From NCBI GenBank assembly GCA_024233215.1, contig JACKPW010000001.1:558001-622000 (forward strand): DNA of 64,000 nt. The letters are read 5' to 3'. Shown here piece by piece: positions 32,373-41,056 of this stretch; positions within the stretch are counted from its first letter, which is position 1, and the number at the start of each line of letters is the position of its first letter. The translations under genes were made by a program, and so were the position numbers. Below the pieces are notes generated by a model. That model was not told where the DNA came from and did no database searches. It saw only the letters and a list, made by a program, of their open reading frames with translations. The DNA comes from Verrucomicrobiales bacterium. Lineage in GTDB: Bacteria > Verrucomicrobiota > Verrucomicrobiia > Limisphaerales > J093.

Positions 32373-34046
32373 TCACTGCTGGGTCTCGATCAGCAGCACC
32401 CAGTCACCCCGGCCGGGCGGGGTGAATCGCTGGATCCCCCCGGGAGCAACCTCGCCGGCATCCGGGTTGAAACGACCGCGGACGGGATCGAACCAGCGCC
32501 TGACCAGAGGCTCCGGGAAGTCGGACAGGTTGACCTCGAGCGAATCCGGCGTCGGGAGGTAGGCCACTGCCAGATCCCCCTCGCGGGTTCGGGCGACGGC
32601 GGGTCGGCGGGTAATGTCCTCCGCTGGATTGAGGATCAAATCCGGGGCAGGCTCCAGCCGCCACCATTCCACACCGGCCAGGAAATCGTGGAGGTACTGC
32701 ATCTGAAAAGCGCTGTCCCACTGGAGCGCCTTCTGCCAGTAATCGTACTTCTCCGGATCGGTCACCCATTTCCAGAGCGCACCGTTGCCTTGAGGCACTT
32801 TGGGCGGCGTGTCGCCGGCGCCGTAGGTGTAGCCGCAGGCACCGGACAGCCACGTCCGCCATCCCAACCCCCGAGCATCGACCGCCCGCCAGCCATCGTT
32901 CCCCCGGGCGTCGTACATGGCTTCCAGGTTGACCACCGGCTTGTGCGGTTCGTGCTGGTAGAGGTGAAGAGTCCATTCCAGCGCATGATGCGCACACCAG
33001 TCGAGATGACCGCCGTTGTGGCCCGTCTGCAGTCCCGCAATGTCCAGATACGGCTCGTCGTAGTACTGATCCGAGAAAGTCGGCGTCGGCTGGTTCCACG
33101 GCGTCCCCGGATGCTGCGTGATCAAGTGAACCGTCGTGGCGTCCCGAATGGCCCGCCCCACCTCGTTGCCCAGCGGCATGAACTTGCTGTCAAAACTGGG
33201 CGAGAAGACCACGAAGTTGCCAAACAACCGGGCGACGATGTGCTTCGCAAACCGGCAGGCTGCGGCACTCTCCGGATAACGGCTCACCGGCTCCATCAAC
33301 CCGACCAACATGACCACGAACCCCTGTTCGTTGGCGCGCTGGATCTTTCGCTCGAACGACTGCCAGTAGCGTGGATTCCACTGTGAACACGACGGGTCAA
33401 GGAACGGCGGCTGCCCCTGACGATCGGTCTCTCCGGCCCATGCCGGCGCGGGGGCCACTTGGATCACGGTGAAGTGCTTTTCGCGGCGATCCGCCAGGTA
33501 GGCGTCCCATTCCTCGTCGCTGGCACGCAGAGGCGCCGCCCAAGCCGTGTCACCCAACCACAGGAACGGCGTCCCGTCCGCGAACGTCAGATGGCGTCGA
33601 TTGTCACTGACCTTAAGAAAACCCCTGCGGTAAAGCGGGTTGTTCCCCGAATAATTGCATACCTCCACAACCCCGCTTTGACGGTGCAGACCGGCGTTGG
33701 CGGCATCGGAACACTCCGTCTCCCAGCGCCACGCACCCGGCACCGGAAAGGCACAGCGGATTCGGAACGTGTCCCCGCCGTCCCAGAAGCCGTAAGTGCG
33801 GAGCGGTTGCCCATCAGGCCCCGTGCAGGTCACCCGCAGCGTGACGTCGGCGTAAGGGTTCTCGTAGGGACGCTGACTCGTCAGGACCTGCTCCCAACGC
33901 TGCCAGGTGCCCGATGTGACAGGTGACGCCGCGTCCGCCCGCCCCGGGTTGGGCACTGGGTTCACCGGCACGGCCATGCCGTCGCCTGCGAAGGTGAGGG
34001 CCAGACAGAGCCGCCACATCGAGGACTGCATGTTCTTCATTTTCAT
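32373..34046 (-). CDS. GH140-like (DUF4038) glycoside hydrolase with DUF5060 and collagen-binding-like ends
   Basis: 557 residues. Signal-like N terminus (MWRLCLALTFAGDGMAVPV). A DUF5060-type domain follows (GTWQRWEQVLTS...YENPYADVTLRVTCTGPDG, YGFWDGGDTFRIRCAFPVPG). The DUF4038 barrel shows LTFADGTPFLWLGDTAWAAP and QVAPAPAWAG, and a C-terminal beta domain ends the protein (EPLVRRWFDPVRGRF). DUF4038 includes the GH140 apiosidases acting on pectin side chains; the exact substrate is unknown. The start at 34046 is backed by an excellent ribosome site, GGAGGAAG, 6 bases upstream. A longer frame to 34130 overlaps the GH62 stop. Confidence 0.8.
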   Translation of the reverse strand: MKMKNMQSSMWRLCLALTFAGDGMAVPVNPVPNPGRADAASPVTSGTWQRWEQVLTSQRPYENPYADVTLRVTCTGPDGQPLRTYGFWDGGDTFRIRCAFPVPGAWRWETECSDAANAGLHRQSGVVEVCNYSGNNPLYRRGFLKVSDNRRHLTFADGTPFLWLGDTAWAAPLRASDEEWDAYLADRREKHFTVIQVAPAPAWAGETDRQGQPPFLDPSCSQWNPRYWQSFERKIQRANEQGFVVMLVGLMEPVSRYPESAAACRFAKHIVARLFGNFVVFSPSFDSKFMPLGNEVGRAIRDATTVHLITQHPGTPWNQPTPTFSDQYYDEPYLDIAGLQTGHNGGHLDWCAHHALEWTLHLYQHEPHKPVVNLEAMYDARGNDGWRAVDARGLGWRTWLSGACGYTYGAGDTPPKVPQGNGALWKWVTDPEKYDYWQKALQWDSAFQMQYLHDFLAGVEWWRLEPAPDLILNPAEDITRRPAVARTREGDLAVAYLPTPDSLEVNLSDFPEPLVRRWFDPVRGRFNPDAGEVAPGGIQRFTPPGRGDWVLLIETQQ

Positions 34047-34126
34047 CGTGATCTTCCTCCTGCTGCTGATCCCAATCTCAGTGGCCTGTTCAACGCCTCC
34101 TGGTCCGGGCTGGCTGTGCGTTCCCA

Positions 34127-35173
34127 TCACTCGGATCCCGCCCCGTCACGAACCGGTGTCAACATCCCAATCCGCCACTGGAACTGGCCATAACCTCGAC
34201 CCGTCTTGTCCTTCTCCCACATCCCCTGAAAGACGAACCGCAGGTGGTTCGGATCGACGGTGAGTGTCTCGTCGCAGCCATCCCGCACCAGTTCGCCGTG
34301 GCTGATGTTGTCCGTCCACGGCTCAACCCGGGAGCCCGGACGGATGTTCGCGTAACCGGCAAAGGGATGTTCGGCAGTATCCGCCAGCGGGCGCCACTCA
34401 CCGTCGAGCTGGTCGGCCACGTACGCCTTGTAGAACCGCCGGCCATTCTCCTCGATAATCGTCAGGTACTGGTCCATTCCCTTGAGGCGGTAGGTGTGGC
34501 TGGCCTCAAAAACCCTCGCTTGCAGGGCCAGTTCGCAGTGGTCGAACCCGGACGGGAAGTCCTCCAGGCGAGTCCAAAGACGCCACATCTTGCCGTTCAG
34601 ACTAGTAAAGAACAGGTAGGCCCGTTGCTCGTCACAGATGATCCAGTAATCGAGCCCGCCCACCGCGCGCGGATCGGATTTCCCACCATCAAGGATCGGC
34701 CGCGCCCGGGTCCAACTGGCCGGATCGTTGATGTCGCTGGTGGTGGAATACGCCACCCACATCTTGTCCGTGCCCGGCACCCCCATCTGGTACACGAGGT
34801 ACCACTTCTGATGCGGCCGGAAGTGGAAGACCTGCGGCGCGCAGTAGTACTCGCTGTCGCTGATCTCGAGCAGGGTTCGCTTCGAGGCATTAGCTTCATC
34901 CCAACTTCGGAACGTGCAGTACTCGATGGCGGATTTGCCGGGCAGCTTGACCGTCATGAAGACATGCCACCACCCGTCGTGAAAGACGATGCTGGGATCC
35001 TTCTGGGCGTGGCTCGGGTTGACCTCGCGCCGTGCAGGCGCAATCAGCGGCCGGCTGTATTCCCAGAGTTCGGGGAGTTGGAACGAGGCCGCCTGTTTCT
35101 GGGCATTTGCCATTCCAAACAGACCCGCGCCCAGACAACAGAAGAGAATCAGGCTGCGAATAGGGCTGCGCAT
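34127..35173 (-). CDS. secreted GH62 alpha-L-arabinofuranosidase
   Basis: 348 residues. Signal peptide (SLILFCCLGAGLFGMANA), then the five-bladed propeller of GH62. KDPSIVFHDGWWHVFMTV carries the base Asp59; YCAPQVFHFRPHQKWYLVYQ, GLDYWIICDEQRAYLFFT, and FEASHTYRLKGMDQYLTIIE, with the probable acid Glu, follow. GH62 enzymes release arabinose from arabinoxylan or arabinan. GH62 is best known in fungi and actinomycetes. Upstream of the DUF4038 gene in the same direction with an 80-base spacing, so both probably act on arabinose/apiose-decorated plant polymers. Confidence 0.9.
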   Translation of the reverse strand: MRSPIRSLILFCCLGAGLFGMANAQKQAASFQLPELWEYSRPLIAPARREVNPSHAQKDPSIVFHDGWWHVFMTVKLPGKSAIEYCTFRSWDEANASKRTLLEISDSEYYCAPQVFHFRPHQKWYLVYQMGVPGTDKMWVAYSTTSDINDPASWTRARPILDGGKSDPRAVGGLDYWIICDEQRAYLFFTSLNGKMWRLWTRLEDFPSGFDHCELALQARVFEASHTYRLKGMDQYLTIIEENGRRFYKAYVADQLDGEWRPLADTAEHPFAGYANIRPGSRVEPWTDNISHGELVRDGCDETLTVDPNHLRFVFQGMWEKDKTGRGYGQFQWRIGMLTPVRDGAGSE

Positions 35174-35233
35174 GGATTGGATTGTCCCACCTCACCCGAG
35201 CCTGTCCACCGGGAATTGACGGAGATGGGGAGC

Positions 35234-35366
35234 GCAGCCGGCCCGGCTGCTCCAGTCGGCGGCTCGCCGACTGGTCCGCGGAGAGAGTCAACCTTACCGA
35301 ACAGTGACTTCAGGCCCCTTCGAAGGTCGCCGGCGGGCCGCCGGCCACGGCACGCGAGCCGCGTGC
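35234..35366. repeat. cluster of four tandem hairpins
   Basis: Perfect stems: GCAGCCG/CGGCTGC (35234-35250), CCAGTCGGC/GCCGACTGG (35252-35274), GCCGGCGG/CCGCCGGC (35329-35345) and GCACGCG/CGCGTGC (35350-35366). They fill the gap between the ABC permease stop and the start of the GH62 gene. A BIME-like repeat cluster, possibly ending exporter transcripts. Confidence 0.6.
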
Positions 35367-35394
35367 GGTCCCCTTTCAGACTGAATCGTTGCGG

Positions 35395-36531
35395 CTAATC
35401 CAGCGTGCGCCGGAACCGTTTCAGTCCCACCATCAAGACCCCAACGGCGAACAACGCGATGGGCCAGACTTCCGGGGCGATCTCGCGCGGGCCGTTTCCC
35501 TTGAGCAGGATGCCGCGGACGATCCGCAGGAAATGGGTCAGGGGCAGGATCTCTCCAAGGTGTTGGGCCCAGACCGGCATGCCCCGGAACGGGAACATGA
35601 AGCCGGAAAGCAGGATCGACGGCAGGAAGAAGAAGAACCCCATCTGCATCGCCTGAAGCTGGTTGCGGGCGATGGTCGAGAACGTGATGCCGATGGCGAG
35701 GTTCGCGATGATGAAGACGATCATCACGACCATCAACAGCGGCACACTTCCCGCCACGGGCACCTGGAAGATGAACCGTGCCGCCGCCAGGATGAGGGAA
35801 GCCTGGATGTAGCCGACGAGGATGTAGGGAATGATCTTCCCGAGCGTGACCTCAAGCGGACGCACCGGTGTGCTGAGCAGGTTTTCCATGGTCCCCCGCT
35901 CGCTCTCCCGGGTGATCGCCAGCGCCGTGATGAGCACCATCGTCATGGTCAGCACCACCCCCATGAGGCCGGGAACAATGTTGTACTGGCTGATCCGCTC
36001 GGGATTGTAGGAGGCATGAATGATGAGGCGGGCGGCCCCCACCCGACTCCGCAACCACTCATTCGGCCCCCGGAGTTCCCGATCCAGCGTCCGGCGCAGG
36101 AGGTCGTTGAGAATGCCCAGGGCACTGCTGGTCGCCGCCGGATCGGTGGCATCCGCCAACATCAACAACTCCGGCCTCTCCCCCCGCAGCAACCGCCGCG
36201 CGAAATCGACGGGTATCTGCAACACGAACTGAGCCTCGCCCAGCCGAATGCGGTCCCGGGCCTCCTCCTCGGACGTCAGCACGCTGGTGAGTTGGAAATA
36301 GTCACTCCGCTTCATCGCCTCGATGAGGCTGCGCGAGAAAACGCTGTGATCCTGCACCAGCACCGCGGTGGGCAGGTGTTTGGGGTCGGAGTTGATCGCG
36401 AATCCGAAGAGCACCAACTGCAACAGGGGAATGCCCAACACCATCGCGAACGTCAGACGGTCCCGTCGCATCTGGATGAACTCCTTGGCGACAATCGCGG
36501 CGAAGCGCGTGATGGAGAAGCCGAACCTCAC
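35395..36531 (-). CDS. ABC-2 type transporter permease
   Basis: 378 residues of the ABC2_membrane_3 type (YbhR/YhhJ-like). An N-terminal helix after a basic start (AIVAKEFIQMRRDRLTFAMV) is followed by a large periplasmic domain (about 50-170) and five C-terminal helices, with the family signature TRESERGTMENLLSTPVRPLEVTLGK. It starts at GTG, overlapping the ATPase stop by 4 bases. Most related exporters have two permeases; only one is encoded here, so it may act as a homodimer. Confidence 0.9.
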   Translation of the reverse strand: MRFGFSITRFAAIVAKEFIQMRRDRLTFAMVLGIPLLQLVLFGFAINSDPKHLPTAVLVQDHSVFSRSLIEAMKRSDYFQLTSVLTSEEEARDRIRLGEAQFVLQIPVDFARRLLRGERPELLMLADATDPAATSSALGILNDLLRRTLDRELRGPNEWLRSRVGAARLIIHASYNPERISQYNIVPGLMGVVLTMTMVLITALAITRESERGTMENLLSTPVRPLEVTLGKIIPYILVGYIQASLILAAARFIFQVPVAGSVPLLMVVMIVFIIANLAIGITFSTIARNQLQAMQMGFFFFLPSILLSGFMFPFRGMPVWAQHLGEILPLTHFLRIVRGILLKGNGPREIAPEVWPIALFAVGVLMVGLKRFRRTLD

Positions 36532-37484
36532 TTGAAATTGTCCTCCGCCCGCCGCATCAGGCTGATGAACACATCCTCCAGGTCCGAGGGGATGGGTTCC
36601 CAGGTCTGATCGGGACCGAGCACATCGCGGAACACCGCCTCCATCGCCGACCGATCATGGCCGCTCACGTGCAGGCTGCGACCAAACGCCACGGCCTGGG
36701 TGATCGCGGGCGCACTTCGCAGCCGCTCCGCCGCGGCCGATTGGCGCGCCCCCGCAATCCGGTAGGTCACCAGGGCGGCATTCGCGACCACCTCCTGCAC
36801 CGTGCCCTGAGCCATCAACCGCCCGTACGCGATGTACGCCAACCGGTGGCACCGCTCCGCCTCGTCCATGTAGTGCGTCGTGATGAGCACGGTCAACCCC
36901 TCGTCGGCCAGGCGATGGATCTCCTCCCAGAAATCGCGGCGCGCCTTCGGGTCCACGCCCGCCGTCGGTTCGTCCAGCAACAGGAGCTTCGGTTGGTGCA
37001 GCAGGCTGGCGGCCAGGGCCAGACGTTGTTTCCAGCCCCCCGAAAGTTGTCCGGCCAGTTGCTTGCGACGCGCACTCAGGCCGAGTCGATCCAACGCCGC
37101 GTCCACGGCCCGGCGTCGCTGCGGGATCCCGTAGACCCGGGCCACGAAATCCAGGTTCTCGTGAATGCTGAGATCCTCGTAATAACTGAACCGCTGCGTC
37201 ATGTAGCCGACGTGCCGCTTGATCTCCGCGGCCTGCCGGCGGATGTCGAGACCGAGACAGGTCCCCTCCCCTTCATCGGGCGTCAGCAATCCGCAGAGCA
37301 TGCGCAGGAACGTCGTCTTCCCGGAACCATTCGGTCCGAGGAAACCGTAGATCTCGCCGGGTTGCACCCGCATGGCGATGCGGTTCACGGCGATCTTCGA
37401 CCCGAAGGACTTGGTCACGTCCCGGACGTCGATGATGGGCTTGGGATCGGCGGCCTCCACAGGCTGTGGCTCGGTTCGGTTCAA
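36528..37484 (-). CDS. ABC transporter ATP-binding protein
   Basis: 318 residues. Walker A GPNGSGKTT, signature LSGGWKQR, Walker B LLLLDEPTAGVD and the H-loop in LITTHYMDE are all present, followed by a C-terminal extension typical of drug/lipid exporter ATPases. Only one nucleotide-binding domain is present, unlike RbbA/YbhF with two. The start is TTG at 37484; the first conserved residues (IIDVRDVTKSFG) begin 17 residues later. Sits between the HlyD and permease genes in a tightly packed operon. Confidence 0.93.
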   Translation of the reverse strand: MNRTEPQPVEAADPKPIIDVRDVTKSFGSKIAVNRIAMRVQPGEIYGFLGPNGSGKTTFLRMLCGLLTPDEGEGTCLGLDIRRQAAEIKRHVGYMTQRFSYYEDLSIHENLDFVARVYGIPQRRRAVDAALDRLGLSARRKQLAGQLSGGWKQRLALAASLLHQPKLLLLDEPTAGVDPKARRDFWEEIHRLADEGLTVLITTHYMDEAERCHRLAYIAYGRLMAQGTVQEVVANAALVTYRIAGARQSAAAERLRSAPAITQAVAFGRSLHVSGHDRSAMEAVFRDVLGPDQTWEPIPSDLEDVFISLMRRAEDNFK

Positions 37485-37500
37485 TTCACTTCAATTCACT

Positions 37501-38472
37501 TCAGTCCAGGAACACGTCCAACGGCTGGCCCGGGCGGAGTTGGGACAACACCGCGGCGTCCGGCACGGCTTCGAGCATGAACACCAGTTTGGCCCGGGAC
37601 TGCTTGCTGTAGATCACGGGCGGGGTGAATTCCGCCTCGGAAGAGATGTAGGACACCCGGGCGGTGAACGGCTGCTCCAGGCCGTCCAGTCGCACTTGGA
37701 CCGCGCGGCCCATCTCGATGCCGGGCAGGCGTGCTTGCGGCACGTAGAACCGGATCTTGAGGTTTTCCGGGGGAAGCAGCGAAACCACGGGCCGTCCGGA
37801 GGCAACGAACTCCCCCGGTCGATAGATCGTATCCTGCACCTGACCGGCCGCCGGAGCCAGGACCTTCTTCTGGCTCAACTGCCAGGCCGCCTGCCCGACC
37901 TTTGCCTGCAGTGCCTCCACCTCGTTCTTCGCCGCCGCGATGGCATCGGACCTCGCGCCCAACCGGGCGGTCTCCAACTCCGCTTCCACGCCCTGCACCT
38001 CGGCCTGCTTGACGGCAAGATCGGCGGTCGAGCGATCCAGTTCCTCGCGCGAGATGGCATCGGTGTTGCCCGCGTCGAAGAGGCCCTGGCGGCGTTGGTG
38101 TTCGCTTTGCGCCAGGTCCCGGGCCGCCCGGGCTTTGGCAAGTCGCGCCTCGATGGCGGCAACCTCCGACGGCCGGCTGCCCTTGGATAAATCCGCCAGT
38201 CGGGCCCGGGCCAAAGCCAGCCGCTCGTCCGCCTCCTGTTTTTGCAGCCCTTCCGGGTTGGGATCGAGTTCGAAGAGCAGGTCCCCCGCGGCCACGGTCT
38301 GCCCGCGGGCCACGGCCAGGTGGGTCAGGGTGCCGGCAACCGGCGAGGCGACATAGACGAACTCGCCTTCAACATAACCCTGCACCTCCCCGCGGGACGA
38401 CTCCCGGCAACCGGTCAGCATGACCCCTGTCACAACCAGGAGCAGACCGGAGAAGAGTGATCGAATCTTCAT
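37501..38472 (-). CDS. HlyD/YbhG-like periplasmic adaptor
   Basis: 323 residues. N-terminal lipoprotein-type signal (LLVVTGVMLTGC, Cys22), lipoyl/barrel half-motif VEGEFVYVASPVAGTLTHLA, long coiled-coil hairpin (about 75-190) and second half VLAPAAGQVQDTIYRPGEFV. It links the inner-membrane ABC exporter to the outer-membrane factor encoded just upstream. Separated by 1 base from the outer-membrane gene and by 16 from the ATPase gene. Confidence 0.92.
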   Translation of the reverse strand: MKIRSLFSGLLLVVTGVMLTGCRESSRGEVQGYVEGEFVYVASPVAGTLTHLAVARGQTVAAGDLLFELDPNPEGLQKQEADERLALARARLADLSKGSRPSEVAAIEARLAKARAARDLAQSEHQRRQGLFDAGNTDAISREELDRSTADLAVKQAEVQGVEAELETARLGARSDAIAAAKNEVEALQAKVGQAAWQLSQKKVLAPAAGQVQDTIYRPGEFVASGRPVVSLLPPENLKIRFYVPQARLPGIEMGRAVQVRLDGLEQPFTARVSYISSEAEFTPPVIYSKQSRAKLVFMLEAVPDAAVLSQLRPGQPLDVFLD

Positions 38473-38473
38473 G

Positions 38474-39964
38474 TCAATGGTCCTCGTTCGGCGACCCGAC
38501 CGGCTCGGCAGGGCCCTCTGCGGCGACGGCAGCGAGTGCCTCGGCGGTCTGCCATCCGCCCCCCAACGCCTTGTGCAAACCCACGAGTTGGTTCAGCACC
38601 ACCATCTCCTGATCCACCAGACCCAATCGCGCGTCGAGCCAGACGGCCCGGGCCTCCAGGACATCCAGTTTCCCGGCAAGGCCGCTTTGCTCACGCGACG
38701 TGCGGGCCTCCAGATCCCGCTCCAGGCTCTCGCTGGCGGCCTCAAGGTGGCAGAGGGCGACGGCGGCCCGACCATAACGGCTGAGAGCGGTCTCCACTTC
38801 CTGCAGCACCCGGTTCACCGTGGCCTCGTATTCGATGAACACCTGCGCGCGTTGTGCCCGGGCCGCCTCGAGTTGGGCTTGATTCCGTCCTCCGGCGAAC
38901 AGCTTCCATTGCACGCTGGGACCAAATGTCCATGCCGAACTGGCGCCACTGAAGAGATCCGTGAAATCGCCGCTCTGCAGATTCGGCGAACCGGTCAGGA
39001 AGAAGCGCGGAAAGAAATCGGCCTTCGCCACCCCGATATCCGCCGTGGCCGCCGCGAGCTGGCGCTCGACACTCAACAGGTCCGGACGGCGAAGCAGCAG
39101 TTCGGAGGGTAATCCCACCGGCACGCGCCCCTGCACGGCGGGCAACGCTGCGGGCTCTTCCAGCCCCGCCACCGGATCGGCCGGCCGCCGGCCCATGAGC
39201 ACCGCCAACCGGTAGCGGGCGGCTTCGATCTCCGCCTGCAGCGTGGGCACCATCGCCCCGCGCTGCTCCACCTGCGCCTCGCTCTGCCGGACCCGACTGC
39301 CCGGCAACAAACCAGCCTGTTGCTTCAACTGCAGGATGCGGGTGCGCGCTCCCCCGGTCGCCACCCCATCCTGCACCAATCCCAGCCGCTGCTGATTCCC
39401 GCGCAGTTCGAAATAGGTTCGGGCGACTTCGGCCGCCACCGACAACATCAGGGCCCGGCGACGAAACTGCTCCCCCTCAATCCGTGCCACCGCGCCTTCA
39501 ACCCGCCGTTGGGTCCCGCCAAACACATCCAGTTCCCACGTGACGTCAAACCCGGCATTCCAGTACTCCACATCGCGCGGGAAGAAACCGGCCCGCACGG
39601 CATCCTGAAACCGCGGGTTGTTCTCGCTCAACCGATCGAGGGTGTAGGACACCCGACCATCCACCCGGGGGTAGAAGCGACTGGAATCCATCCGTCGCAT
39701 GGCCCGGGCGATGCGGACGCGCTCGACGGAGGCCCGCAAGTCGTGATTCGCCCGCAGCGCCTCCTCCACACAGCTCGTGAGCACCGGGTCCGAGAAGGTC
39801 CGCCACCAGGCATCCTCGGGTAACCCGCCGGGATCCCCCGCGCCCCCGCCATTCCTGAAAGCCGGAGGCGGTTGTGCCTCCGGCGTCACGTAGTCCGGCC
39901 CCACCCGACAACCAACCAGCAGACCCGGCAGGAGCAGACCGGCGATGAGAGTCGCGATTCGCAT
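38474..39964 (-). CDS. outer-membrane efflux lipoprotein (TolC/NodT family)
   Basis: 496 residues from ATG 39964 (an upstream TTG at 39973 is also in frame). The lipobox LLPGLLVGC places the lipidated cysteine at residue 19. Two OEP repeats are visible: ALRANHDLRASVERVRIARA with YPRVDGRVSYTL, and RPDLLSVERQLAAATADIGV with KADFFPRFFLTGSPNLQSG. NodT-type outer-membrane channels dock onto HlyD adaptors. First transport gene of the exporter operon, 27 bases after the PHP gene. Confidence 0.92.
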   Translation of the reverse strand: MRIATLIAGLLLPGLLVGCRVGPDYVTPEAQPPPAFRNGGGAGDPGGLPEDAWWRTFSDPVLTSCVEEALRANHDLRASVERVRIARAMRRMDSSRFYPRVDGRVSYTLDRLSENNPRFQDAVRAGFFPRDVEYWNAGFDVTWELDVFGGTQRRVEGAVARIEGEQFRRRALMLSVAAEVARTYFELRGNQQRLGLVQDGVATGGARTRILQLKQQAGLLPGSRVRQSEAQVEQRGAMVPTLQAEIEAARYRLAVLMGRRPADPVAGLEEPAALPAVQGRVPVGLPSELLLRRPDLLSVERQLAAATADIGVAKADFFPRFFLTGSPNLQSGDFTDLFSGASSAWTFGPSVQWKLFAGGRNQAQLEAARAQRAQVFIEYEATVNRVLQEVETALSRYGRAAVALCHLEAASESLERDLEARTSREQSGLAGKLDVLEARAVWLDARLGLVDQEMVVLNQLVGLHKALGGGWQTAEALAAVAAEGPAEPVGSPNEDH

Positions 39965-39991
39965 CGAGGGCAAAACCGGCGGTGGCGCAGC

Positions 39992-40819
39992 TCAGCCCGA
40001 CCGTTCCGTGCCAGCCGATGGCAGCGGCACGAGGGTTCGTTGCCGTTGTTCAAACCGCACCGTTTCCCCATATCCCACGGATCGGGCCAACTCCAGCGCC
40101 GCGGCAAAATCCGCTCCCACCTCCTCCGGGGCATGGGCGTCCGATCCGAACGTGATGGCCACACCTTCCTCATGCGCCAAGCGGAGGATGGACGGCGCCG
40201 GGTAGATCTCCCGGCACTCCTTTCGCAGCCCGGCAGTGTTCAATTCGATGGCCACCCCCTGCTCCGCCGCGGTCCTGAGGAAGGGCTGGAACAGCGGGGT
40301 CGGGTCGCGGTCCGGCCGGTGTCCGAATTTCTTGCAGAGATCACAATGGCCGATGATCTCGAACAGGCCGCTGGCCGCCGCCTGTCGCAGCAGGTCGGTG
40401 TAGGTCGACCACACCTCCCAGCGATCACAGGCATCCCAGCGGGCCAGTTTCTTGGGATTGTCGATGTCCCACTCCCGGTTGAGATAGTGCACTGAGCCGA
40501 TGAAGTAATCCCAGGGATGCCGGCCCGCCAACTCCCGCACCCAGTCCTCGCAGCCGGGCAGGAAGTCCACCTCCAACGCGAGGAGAATGCGCAATTGCGG
40601 CTGCTGACGCCGGGCCCGCCCCACCGCTTCGACATAGGCGTCCAACTGGTCAAGCCGCATCCGCCAGTCATCGAAATCGTCGTCCGGCATGGGGTTGTGA
40701 TCCGAGAAGCCGATCTCGGTCAGGCCCAGGGCCACCGCCCGGGCGGCGTATTCGATGGGTTCACCGCTCGCGTGGCGGCACAGCGGCGTGTGCATGTGGT
40801 AATCCGACGGAAGCGTCAT
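39992..40819 (-). CDS. PHP-domain histidinol-phosphatase-type phosphoesterase
   Basis: 275 residues. PHP metal motifs are visible: YHMHTPLCRHA, EIGFSDHNP, ALEVDFLPG, FIGSVHYL, IIGHCDL, and TFGSDAHAPEEVG. It resembles HisJ/HisK-type histidinol phosphatases, which catalyse the penultimate step of histidine synthesis, though related PHP proteins act on other phosphates. ATG 40819 is 7 bases downstream of a promoter-like pair; the longer frame to 40960 runs into the insertion sequence's end. It precedes the exporter genes in the same direction and may be co-transcribed with them. Confidence 0.82.
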   Translation of the reverse strand: MTLPSDYHMHTPLCRHASGEPIEYAARAVALGLTEIGFSDHNPMPDDDFDDWRMRLDQLDAYVEAVGRARRQQPQLRILLALEVDFLPGCEDWVRELAGRHPWDYFIGSVHYLNREWDIDNPKKLARWDACDRWEVWSTYTDLLRQAAASGLFEIIGHCDLCKKFGHRPDRDPTPLFQPFLRTAAEQGVAIELNTAGLRKECREIYPAPSILRLAHEEGVAITFGSDAHAPEEVGADFAAALELARSVGYGETVRFEQRQRTLVPLPSAGTERSG

Positions 40820-40826
40820 GCGCGGC

Positions 40827-40855
40827 TTTCTAGCCAGTCGGGCAGGCCTCGGCAA
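40827..40855 (-). promoter_or_regulatory. predicted near-leaderless promoter of PHP gene
   Basis: On the minus strand TTGCCG (40855-40850), 17-base spacer, TAGAAA (40832-40827), then 7 bases to the ATG at 40819. It may drive PHP and the exporter operon. Confidence 0.45.
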
Positions 40856-40907
40856 GGGCCATTTCCACCGGCCCACGCCTCCCCGCCGTGACTTTCGCCG
40901 CACACCG

Positions 40908-40916
40908 GACTCGTCG
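40908..40916. repeat. 9-bp target-site duplication, left
   Basis: GACTCGTCG directly abuts the left inverted repeat and is repeated exactly at 42553-42561 after the right inverted repeat. A perfect duplication indicates a recent insertion. Confidence 0.9.
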
Positions 40917-40935
40917 CAGCAGTTCTCATTATGGG
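40917..40935 (+). repeat. terminal inverted repeat, left
   Basis: CAGCAGTTCTCATTATGGG, perfect complement of 42534-42552. Confidence 0.93.
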
Positions 40936-41056
40936 GTTCTGGATGGAGGGTGGAGGGCACGGCAGGTGAGGGATAGGGTGCCCGTTACCCGGCTGTGACA
41001 GTTGTCACACAATCGTAACTTGTACCTCGGTGGTACTTCCGGCATTCCTTGGCGCC

